A stretch of DNA of 5,637 nucleotides, taken from NCBI GenBank assembly GCA_964228975.1, contig CAXRCC010000101.1, positions 1 to 5,637 on the forward strand, read 5' to 3'. The stretch is from Paraneptunicella sp964228975 (lineage in GTDB: Bacteria; Pseudomonadota; Gammaproteobacteria; Enterobacterales; Alteromonadaceae). Of this stretch, positions 1 through 5,637 are shown piece after piece. Position numbers and translations under genes: made by a program. The notes under the pieces are model-generated. The model made no database searches, was not told the DNA's origin, and was given only the letters and a program-made list of their open reading frames with translations. Each line of letters starts with the position of its first letter. Positions within the stretch are counted from its first letter, which is position 1.

Positions 1-1763
1 CATTTTCCACCGACGGTAAATTCCTGTTTACCGCCGTGGCGGGCTCAAACAAAGTCGCTATCCACCACACAGAACAATTGAGCCAAGATGCTTACTGGGA
101 TGGTGAAGACGTTGAATTTGACCCCACAACGGCAAGTCAAAATTATCTAGACGTAGCGGGCGGCCCCATGGGGTTAAGCTTGAATCAAACTGGCGACACA
201 CTCTATGTGTTTACCCGTTACGACAATGCTTTGGTCAGCTTGGATATTGAAACGGGTGAAGAGCGACAACGCGTACCTATGTTCACCCCCGAGCCCGAAT
301 CATTCCAAGCTGGCCGCTTTATGTTGTACGACGCAAGCCGCTCATCATCAAATGGTGAAGCCTCCTGCGCCAGTTGCCACGTTTCTGGCGATACGGATCA
401 CTTGAGTTGGAACTTGGGCGACCCCGATTTAGCCAACGGAGTAAACCCGCAGCCTTTTCCTACCATCGATACAATTCGTTTAGGCTGTGACTTAGTTGGC
501 CCCGATGAGTCGAGCTGCCAAGTCGCAGACATCATCAATGGTGACGGCGGGTTGCGCACATTTGCATCCATGAAAGGCCCAATGATGACGCAAACCATGC
601 GCGGCATGAGTACGCACGGGCATATGCATTGGCGAGGCGATCGCTCCGTGGGGTATTTTGGCGAAGATGTTGAGCAAACTCTGGATGAGAGAATGTCCTT
701 CAAAAACTTCATCGTCGCATTTGAAGGACTGCTAGGGTTAGATATTGCGCTGCCAGAAAACGTAGAGGCATCGGAAAAAACCGACGACGTCATCGCATTA
801 GAGCAAGACATGGATAAATTTGCTGATTTCATGTTGTCGGTTGCCTTGCCGCCCAATCCTATACGAGGCCTTGACAACAGCTTGTCGAATTCCGCGCAGT
901 TAGGTGCCAACTTCTTTCACGGCGCACGCAGAGCAGATGGCTTAGAAACCGATGTGGATATCAATGGACCGGGTATTGACGGGCAAAACTGCGCAGGATG
1001 TCACGGCGTTGATCACGAAAAAGGCTTTTACGGCACGCGAGGCGAAGTGGCGCACGGCGGTGAAATTCATATCTTAAAAGTGCCGCATTTACGCAATTTG
1101 TACACGCGAGTCGGCATGTTTGGCTTACCCGACAGACCGGATTTCCTACCAAGTCATACGAAAGAACATCAAGGCGAACAAGTCAGAGGCTTTGGATTTT
1201 TGCATGATGGCGCGACCGACATGCTCGTTAACTTCTTACGAGGTGGCGTGTTTGATAACGGCGAAGAAGGGTGCCCGCCCGGCATTGAAGCTGACCACGG
1301 TTGCTTCTTTAACGAGGGAGCCGTAGGCATTCCCGATGAAGACACACGCCAAGGGTTAGTGGATTACATGTTGGAGTTTGACAACGATTTAGCCCCCATC
1401 GTGGGTCAGCAAATCACACTTAACCGTGCCACCGATGCATATGCAAGCCCGCGCGTAAACTTACTCATTGCGCGCGCATCTACGCCATTTACTTCTAAAA
1501 TATTAGGAGGCGAGGTGACAGAATGTGACTTAGTGGCAATTGGGCGCATTGACGGATTCAACCGTGGATTCCTGTATTTGCCTGAATTTAATCAATTTAA
1601 GTCGGATGTGAACGGCGCATCTCGCTTAAGTGTTGGCGACATAACCACGCTGGCGAAACAGGACAATAACAGCTTAACCTTTACCTGTGCCGTACCGGGG
1701 CAGGGCTGGAGAATGGCGTTAGACTCCAACCTCGACGGCATACTCAACGGCGATGAAAGCTAG
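1..1763 (+). CDS. Di-haem cytochrome c peroxidase/MauG-like protein with N-side beta-propeller (5' partial)
   Basis: The frame is open to the left edge, so the true start and any signal peptide lie outside. A GTG at 36 is inside a beta-propeller blade (FSTDGKFLFTAVAGSNKV, from base 3) and is not the start. About 586 residues are visible. Residues 1-95 resemble YVTN/lactonase-type propeller blades. The rest resembles the di-haem cytochrome c peroxidase/MauG family. There are two c-type haem sites, CASCH (366-380) and CAGCH (990-1004), plus the KGPMMTQTMRG and HWRGDR (627-644) segments and a late FLHDGA segment typical of these proteins. Paired cysteines (486/516, 1272/1302, 1524/1686) fit disulfides, and covalent haem implies a periplasmic or exported location. 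The last residues form a calcium-loop-like DSNLDGILNGDE (1722-1757). The family reduces peroxide or oxidises other substrates; the substrate here is unknown. The downstream oxygenase gene follows closely in the same frame, suggesting co-transcription. Confidence 0.88.
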   Translation, partial: FSTDGKFLFTAVAGSNKVAIHHTEQLSQDAYWDGEDVEFDPTTASQNYLDVAGGPMGLSLNQTGDTLYVFTRYDNALVSLDIETGEERQRVPMFTPEPESFQAGRFMLYDASRSSSNGEASCASCHVSGDTDHLSWNLGDPDLANGVNPQPFPTIDTIRLGCDLVGPDESSCQVADIINGDGGLRTFASMKGPMMTQTMRGMSTHGHMHWRGDRSVGYFGEDVEQTLDERMSFKNFIVAFEGLLGLDIALPENVEASEKTDDVIALEQDMDKFADFMLSVALPPNPIRGLDNSLSNSAQLGANFFHGARRADGLETDVDINGPGIDGQNCAGCHGVDHEKGFYGTRGEVAHGGEIHILKVPHLRNLYTRVGMFGLPDRPDFLPSHTKEHQGEQVRGFGFLHDGATDMLVNFLRGGVFDNGEEGCPPGIEADHGCFFNEGAVGIPDEDTRQGLVDYMLEFDNDLAPIVGQQITLNRATDAYASPRVNLLIARASTPFTSKILGGEVTECDLVAIGRIDGFNRGFLYLPEFNQFKSDVNGASRLSVGDITTLAKQDNNSLTFTCAVPGQGWRMALDSNLDGILNGDES

Positions 1764-1835
1764 GTAACGACCGCGAAAAAGAACGATATACTCCCCTTAG
1801 AGGCCTACACAAATCAGGAATGGTTTGATATTGAG

Positions 1836-2939
1836 ATGGAACACATCTTTTCAAAAACGTGGGCCTTTGCCGGGTTAATTGAAGACATTAAAACGCCTGG
1901 ACAGTTTAAATCTGTTCAGGCTGGGCTTAACAATATCATTGTGGTGATGGGACGAGACCATCGGCTGCGTGCGTTTCACAACATGTGCCGCCACAAAGGC
2001 ACTCAACTTTTACGCGCAGAAGGGCAAGTGAAAAAAGCCATTACTTGCCCGTATCACGATTGGACATACAACCTAGAAGGCGAGTTAATCTCTGTGCCTA
2101 AGATGGCTACCGAGTTTGCCAATCTCGATAAACAGTGCTTAGGGCTGAAAAAAGCCAGCGTGGATGTGTGGCGCGGAATGATCTGGGTTCACCCCAATGA
2201 AAATGCGCCAGCCATCACGCAGTGGTTTGGTGAGGTTGAGCCGCATTTGGGGCCGCACCAGCCAGAACAGTTAATTGAAGCTTCAGAGCCTGAAATTGAA
2301 ATGATCCAAGCTAATTGGAAAATTGTGGTCGAAAATTACATCGATCATTATCACTTGTCTCATCTGCATTCTGGCACGCTCAATATGTACGACCACGCCA
2401 AGGCAGAATTTGGCTTTGTAGGGCCGCATTTTGCCTTTTGGGAACCCTTAGACGAAGAATACGCCGCCAACTTAGAACAACATGCCGATATGCCACTTAT
2501 CGATCACTTTCCTGAAGGTGAAGTCGGGGTGTATGTGCCCATGCTTTTTCCCGGTATTGGATTAGGTGAGGGCGAGTCAGCATGGACGGTGTTTCATGTG
2601 ATCCCGCTCAGCGTGAATCGCACCAAAGTCGTGGTGCGCAGCAAAGTCATGCCAGCGTCTGATTGGCAATTTATGAAAACCAGTATGCGTTCCAACAAGT
2701 TTTGGGAAAAACGCCTTGGTCCTAAATATCTCACCGAAGATGAAAGCCACCCACTGGGATCGGCTAACTTCATGCAAGAAGACATTTACGTGTGTGAACA
2801 GCAACAAAAATCCTATTCCAGCCCGTATTTTGAGTTAGGCCCGTCAGCCGAACACGGTGAGTCGCCCGTGCGCGATCACCAAGCCGTGGTGATGGCATAC
2901 CTTCAACCTTATTGCCAACATCTATTAAAACGCGGTTAA
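1836..2939 (+). CDS. Rieske non-haem iron oxygenase, alpha subunit (ring-hydroxylating / quaternary-amine type)
   Basis: This is the catalytic component of a two-component oxygenase that inserts oxygen from O2 into an organic substrate, probably in the cytoplasm. Counting from the ATG at 1836 (367 residues), the Rieske [2Fe-2S] ligands are C51, H53, C71 and H74 (CRH, 17 residues, CPYH). The catalytic domain begins with NWKIVVENYIDHYHLSHLH. Its D170 is the likely bridging residue between the two metal centres, and H173 and H178 are the iron ligands. D316 in FMQEDIYVCEQ is the likely third ligand, so all key residues are present. The start is uncertain. The in-frame codons upstream (1788-1835) read ILPLEAYTNQEWFDIE, which looks like the family's conserved first helix, yet no ATG, GTG or TTG occurs between the previous stop (1761-1763) and 1836, and 1836 lacks a well-placed ribosome binding site. 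The reductase gene follows after 10 bases. Aspartate at the bridge is the usual residue; I recall carnitine oxygenase CntA using glutamate, which would argue mildly against carnitine. The substrate is not determined. Confidence 0.92.
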   Translation: MEHIFSKTWAFAGLIEDIKTPGQFKSVQAGLNNIIVVMGRDHRLRAFHNMCRHKGTQLLRAEGQVKKAITCPYHDWTYNLEGELISVPKMATEFANLDKQCLGLKKASVDVWRGMIWVHPNENAPAITQWFGEVEPHLGPHQPEQLIEASEPEIEMIQANWKIVVENYIDHYHLSHLHSGTLNMYDHAKAEFGFVGPHFAFWEPLDEEYAANLEQHADMPLIDHFPEGEVGVYVPMLFPGIGLGEGESAWTVFHVIPLSVNRTKVVVRSKVMPASDWQFMKTSMRSNKFWEKRLGPKYLTEDESHPLGSANFMQEDIYVCEQQQKSYSSPYFELGPSAEHGESPVRDHQAVVMAYLQPYCQHLLKRG

Positions 2940-2946
2940 AGGAGAG
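2940..2946 (+). promoter_or_regulatory. Strong ribosome binding site of the reductase gene
   Basis: AGGAGAGG begins one base after the oxygenase stop codon and lies just upstream of the ATG at 2950. It is a near-perfect Shine-Dalgarno match and fixes that start. It contrasts with the absence of any such site before the oxygenase ATG. Confidence 0.8.
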
Positions 2947-2949
2947 GAC

Positions 2950-4062
2950 ATGTTTCATTTAATGCAAGTTGTTAGTAAGCAAAAAGAAACCGATGAAGCC
3001 GTCACCATTGGCCTTAAACTCGTACAAGAAAAGCCATCGAAAAGTTCATTATTGCAGTGGCTGCCCGGTCAACACGTTCGTGTTCGATTGAATATTCACA
3101 ACGAACGTGTACAGCGCAGCTATTCTATTTCATCGGCAAAAGGTGCGCCGTTTTGCATTACCGTTAAACGGCAAAAAGGCGGGTTGGTTTCAGAATATAT
3201 CAACAAAACCCTAGACATTGGCGACACGATTGAAGTGAGCGAACCTGCTGGTGCGTTCACTTTGACTCCCGATAAACAAAAGCGTCGGTCCCATTACTTT
3301 TTTGCCGCAGGCAGCGGTATCACACCGTGTTTTAGTATGCTGGCTTCTGTATTGGCTGAAGAGCCCTACAGTTACGTGTACTTGTTGTACGGTAACAAGC
3401 ATCCAGACGGTATTATTTTTAACAATCGCCTACGAGCGCTTCAAGAAAAGTATCCTCACAAACTCGTAGTGTGCCATAGCTTAACGTCGCCGGGTTGGTT
3501 CTCCTCCTCACCCTGGCATACCGGAAGAATCGACGCCAACGTCGTGCACAAGTTTATTCAGGCGCATCCACCTTCCGCTCACGATGCGTACTATTATATT
3601 TGTGGGCCGGAACAGTTTATTCCCAACGTAAAAACGGCCTTAAACGATATCGATGTGCCTAACAATCGCATTCTGATGGAACGTTTTGGTGCGGCGTCAA
3701 GCCCAAGCCGTTCAAATACAGAACAAGCCATACCGCCTGACAATACACACGCTTTTAAGAACCACGATGAAAACGGACAAGAGGTTGCAGCCACATTGGA
3801 CGTTGATTTATACGGTGTGCAATACCAAGTTGAGGTACAAGCCGGTGAAACATTGCTTGCAGCGATGCAACGAAACAATGTCGCTGCGCCATTTTCTTGT
3901 GAAGGCGGCGTATGCGGAGCCTGTAAATGCCATAAAAATCGTGGGGAAGTGCGCATGCACAATAACCTTGCTTTGGAACAAGAAGAGGTGAACACAGGCT
4001 GGGTATTAGCCTGTCAATCTCGGGCGCTAACACCACACATCCGCATTCAATATAAGGATTGA
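2950..4062 (+). CDS. Oxygenase reductase: flavin/NAD(P)H-binding FNR-type module with C-terminal [2Fe-2S] ferredoxin
   Basis: This 370-residue protein has the domain order flavin-binding, pyridine-nucleotide-binding, plant-type ferredoxin, as in GbcB, CntB and PaaE-like reductases and of similar length. Residues 1-105 form the flavin barrel with the RxYS motif (R56-S57-Y58-S59). Residues 115-245 form the nucleotide-binding fold with GSGITP (121-126) and CGP (218-220). A hydrophilic linker spans about 249-282. The C-terminal domain ligates a [2Fe-2S] cluster through C317, C322, C325 and C355 (CX4CX2CX29C). It should take electrons from NADH or NADPH and pass them to the Rieske centre of the preceding gene product, 10 bases upstream and probably co-transcribed. 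There is no signal peptide or membrane segment, so it is cytosolic. FAD versus FMN, and NADH versus NADPH, cannot be settled by eye. Without the oxygenase neighbour, an Hcr or phenylacetyl-CoA epoxidase reductase would also be considered. Confidence 0.93.
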   Translation: MFHLMQVVSKQKETDEAVTIGLKLVQEKPSKSSLLQWLPGQHVRVRLNIHNERVQRSYSISSAKGAPFCITVKRQKGGLVSEYINKTLDIGDTIEVSEPAGAFTLTPDKQKRRSHYFFAAGSGITPCFSMLASVLAEEPYSYVYLLYGNKHPDGIIFNNRLRALQEKYPHKLVVCHSLTSPGWFSSSPWHTGRIDANVVHKFIQAHPPSAHDAYYYICGPEQFIPNVKTALNDIDVPNNRILMERFGAASSPSRSNTEQAIPPDNTHAFKNHDENGQEVAATLDVDLYGVQYQVEVQAGETLLAAMQRNNVAAPFSCEGGVCGACKCHKNRGEVRMHNNLALEQEEVNTGWVLACQSRALTPHIRIQYKD

Positions 4063-4101
4063 AAAACGGGGCAAGGAATGCCATCTTGCGCGTAATCTCA
4101 T

Positions 4102-4129
4102 TTGCAATATCTGGCTATACAGATACACT
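4102..4129 (+). promoter_or_regulatory. Weak candidate sigma70-type promoter for sbcD
   Basis: TTGCAA (4102-4107) and TACACT (4124-4129) are separated by 16 bases, and each matches 4 of 6 consensus positions. The spacer is filled by a perfect inverted repeat. The predicted transcript would have a leader of about 130 bases before sbcD. This is a by-eye match in an AT-rich gap, and other weak combinations exist (for example TATTAT at 4176-4181 without a good -35), so confidence is low. Confidence 0.2.
4108..4125. repeat. Perfect inverted repeat TATCTG-N6-CAGATA
   Basis: Six-base arms (4108-4113 and 4120-4125) flank the spacer GCTATA. The repeat occupies the spacer of the candidate promoter and touches its -10 element, an arrangement seen for operators. 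It is too short, with no T-run, to be a terminator, and it does not fit the SOS LexA box (CTGT-N8-ACAG). Chance occurrence is possible. Confidence 0.35.
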
Positions 4130-4199
4130 TCGCTCGCACATACCCCATACCGTCTAATGTTGTTCAAAAATTCGGTATTATCGGGTTGTTATCTCATCT

Positions 4200-4221
4200 G
4201 TTTTCTAAAAATCGAGAAAAC
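4200..4221. repeat. Inverted repeat GTTTTCT-N8-AGAAAAC in the sbcD leader
   Basis: Seven-base perfect arms (4200-4206 and 4215-4221) surround the loop AAAAATCG, about 45 bases before the sbcD start. No T-run follows on the + strand, so it is not a normal terminator for the reductase gene. It could be a leader hairpin or a protein-binding site, or chance in AT-rich DNA. Confidence 0.35.
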
Positions 4222-4250
4222 TGTCGCAAGAATAACCACAAAAGATTGTT

Positions 4251-4255
4251 AAGGA
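4251..4255 (+). promoter_or_regulatory. Ribosome binding site of sbcD supporting the TTG start
   Basis: AAGGA lies 10 bases upstream of the TTG at 4266. The same frame is closed by TAA at 4233-4235 with no ATG or GTG in between, so this site and the conserved N-terminus together fix the unusual TTG start. Confidence 0.6.
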
Positions 4256-4265
4256 TCGCGCGCAC

Positions 4266-5637
4266 TTGAAAATCCTCCACACCTCCGATTGGCACCTTGG
4301 TCAGCACTTTTTTACCAAGAGCCGCAAAACTGAACACGAAGCCTTTATTCAATGGCTTTTGGAGCTGGTGCAAACCGAAAATATCGATGCCATCATTATT
4401 GCTGGCGATGTATTTGATACGGGCACGCCGCCAAGCTACGCGCGTGAAATTTACAATCGGTTTGTGGTTGAACTGCATGCCTTGAATTGCACACTGGTTG
4501 TGCTCGGTGGTAATCACGATTCGGTGTCGGTACTGAATGAATCCAAAGCCTTGCTCGCCTGCTTAAACACTCATGTTATCGCGAATACCGCAACAGATTT
4601 AGATGCCCAAGTTATCGATATTCCCAACAAAAAAGGCGGCGTAGGCGCGATTGTTTGTGCGATTCCCTTTATTCGCCCACGTGATGTGGTGCAAAGCCAA
4701 GCAGGGGAAGACGGTGTAGAAAAACGTCAAGCTTTAGGCGATGCCATTACCGCGCATTATCATGCCATTTACGACCTTGCAGTGAAGCGGCGGGATGCCT
4801 TATTAGAAGGCGCTACGAATAATGAAAATCATAACATTCCCATTATCGCAACCGGGCACTTAAGCGCGTTAGGCGTGAGCCAATCCGACAGTGTACGCGA
4901 TATTTACATCGGCACGTTAGATGGCTTTGATGCCAAGGGCTTTCCGCCAGCCGATTACATTGCATTAGGGCACATACATAAACCGCAAAAAGTGGCAAAA
5001 TCCGACTTTATTCGGTACTGCGGCTCGCCCATTCCACTCAGTTTTGATGAGGTGAAAACCCAAAAACAAGTTCTGCTTGTGGAATTCGAAGCAAAAACGT
5101 GGGGCGAACATCCGTTTACCCCCAATAGAGCAGCGCGAAGCGTAAACAGCGCCCTTGCTCAAAAAGGCAAAGGCCGAGAATCGCTTAAATCACAAGCCTA
5201 TTCGCTAAATTATGCTGAAGACATGACACAAGCCACGCCCCTTGGTTTTGGCGCGCAATTAGAATTTATTTTTGAAAAAGAATCCGCTAAAACGCGTATT
5301 CCGACGGTGTCTAATCGGGCTGCTCAAAACGAGTCTCACCCTGAACCTGACGCTAAAACAGGCCTTAATGCCTCTGCTAAAAACACGCCCCAAAGTGAGA
5401 GCGAAGATGAGCTCGACATCAGCAATGATTCGGATATTTCAACAGCCTCGGCTTTACCTAAACTTCCCATTGTGATTCCCATTGATGTGCCGCTGTTTCG
5501 AGACATGCGCACCATCAAAGGCGATTTAGCGCACATTGAAACCGAGCTTAACACGCTTGCTGCAAACCCAAATGGTGAAGAAAACGATAAAGGGGAAAAC
5601 GGTAAAAAAGAAGGCGATAAAAAAGAAATCAATAAAG
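4266..5637 (+). CDS. sbcD: Exonuclease SbcCD, nuclease subunit SbcD (3' partial, TTG start)
   Basis: SbcD is the Mre11-family metallophosphoesterase that, with the ATPase SbcC, cuts DNA hairpins and palindromes and processes double-strand ends with Mn2+. The start is TTG, giving MKILHTSDWHLGQHF, exactly where family members begin. Metal-binding motifs run in order: D8-x-H10, GD48VFD, GGNHD (N83, H84, D85), ATGH198LS and G235HIH238. The family signature YCGSPIPLSFDE is at 251-262, and the cap-region segment DVPLFRDMRTIKGDL at 407-421. Of the gene, 457 codons are visible and it runs off the right edge. E. coli SbcD is complete at about 400 residues. The extra length is mainly residues 275-400: hydrophilic, Ser/Glu/Asp-rich around 376-395 and probably disordered. 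A second Lys/Glu/Gly-rich stretch covers 436-457. All catalytic residues are intact, so this looks functional. sbcC would be expected just downstream, outside the window. Confidence 0.96.
   Translation, partial: MKILHTSDWHLGQHFFTKSRKTEHEAFIQWLLELVQTENIDAIIIAGDVFDTGTPPSYAREIYNRFVVELHALNCTLVVLGGNHDSVSVLNESKALLACLNTHVIANTATDLDAQVIDIPNKKGGVGAIVCAIPFIRPRDVVQSQAGEDGVEKRQALGDAITAHYHAIYDLAVKRRDALLEGATNNENHNIPIIATGHLSALGVSQSDSVRDIYIGTLDGFDAKGFPPADYIALGHIHKPQKVAKSDFIRYCGSPIPLSFDEVKTQKQVLLVEFEAKTWGEHPFTPNRAARSVNSALAQKGKGRESLKSQAYSLNYAEDMTQATPLGFGAQLEFIFEKESAKTRIPTVSNRAAQNESHPEPDAKTGLNASAKNTPQSESEDELDISNDSDISTASALPKLPIVIPIDVPLFRDMRTIKGDLAHIETELNTLAANPNGEENDKGENGKKEGDKKEINK

Larger units (their letters stand above)
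4063..4265 (+). other. Intergenic region between the reductase gene and sbcD
   Basis: This 203-base gap is the only sizeable non-coding stretch. I see no convincing ORF, tRNA or intrinsic terminator with a T-run. It contains a weak promoter-like pair, two inverted repeats (annotated separately) and the sbcD ribosome binding site. It separates the redox genes from a DNA-repair gene, so sbcD very likely has its own promoter here. Confidence 0.7.

Noticed and set aside
36..38. GTG at 36 as the start of the cytochrome gene
   Set aside because: The frame continues to the window edge with propeller-like sequence, there is no signal peptide after this GTG, and no ribosome binding site precedes it.
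398..910. 170-codon open frame on the - strand
   Set aside because: It lies entirely within the cytochrome gene, whose protein has clear family motifs; the antisense product shows none.
1761..1835. Amber readthrough fusing the cytochrome to the in-frame Rieske oxygenase
   Set aside because: The frame is indeed shared and open after the TAG. However, the first protein must be exported for haem attachment while the oxygenase works in the cytosol, and nothing in the sequence indicates a recoding signal.
4071..4089. GCAAG/CTTGC hairpin after the reductase gene as a terminator
   Set aside because: The stem is only five pairs plus a G-T, and no T-run follows, so an intrinsic terminator is not supported.
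4194..4517. 107-codon open frame on the - strand across the sbcD start
   Set aside because: It overlaps the highly conserved SbcD N-terminus on the other strand and shows no family motifs.
5604..5610. AAAAAAG as a programmed -1 frameshift site in sbcD
   Set aside because: The heptamer is in the wrong phase: codons read AAA AAA GAA rather than A AAA AAG, and no downstream structure is visible.
5336..5632. 98-codon Ser/Phe/Leu-rich open frame on the - strand
   Set aside because: It is the antisense image of the Lys/Glu/Ser-rich part of sbcD and has no recognisable features.

Overview
The window looks like ordinary chromosome from a marine-type gammaproteobacterium, possibly Alteromonadales-like. 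This rests only on moderate G+C, gene style and an SbcD of proteobacterial type; no taxonomic marker is present. All genes read on the + strand. Coding covers nearly the whole window except one roughly 200-base gap.

Region 1 (1-2939 and 2950-4062) is a compact run of three redox genes. First comes the 3' part of an exported di-haem cytochrome c (MauG/CcpA peroxidase type) with the end of a beta-propeller at its N side. Next is a Rieske non-haem iron oxygenase alpha subunit with all its metal ligands. It is followed after 10 bases and a strong ribosome binding site by its probable electron donor, a flavin/NAD(P)H/[2Fe-2S] reductase. The last two form a textbook two-component oxygenase: NAD(P)H to flavin to plant-type 2Fe-2S to Rieske 2Fe-2S to mononuclear iron. 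The substrate cannot be read from the sequence. Carnitine/betaine/choline-type and aromatic substrates are both possible. The cytochrome would act on the other side of the membrane, so any shared pathway is an inference.

Region 2 (4063-4265) is the only sizeable non-coding gap. It holds two inverted repeats, a weak promoter-like pair and the leader of the next gene, but no convincing terminator.

Region 3 (4266 to the window end) is sbcD, the nuclease subunit of the SbcCD DNA-repair complex. It has a TTG start and is cut by the window edge. It is unusually long: about 120 extra hydrophilic residues separate the nuclease core from the cap region, followed by a Lys/Glu/Gly-rich stretch.

The points most worth a second look are these. 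The Rieske protein's conserved N-terminal helix appears to extend upstream of the only ATG, into a stretch with no ATG, GTG or TTG. The SbcD insertion is also large. I found no tRNA, rRNA, CRISPR array, insertion sequence or phage gene.
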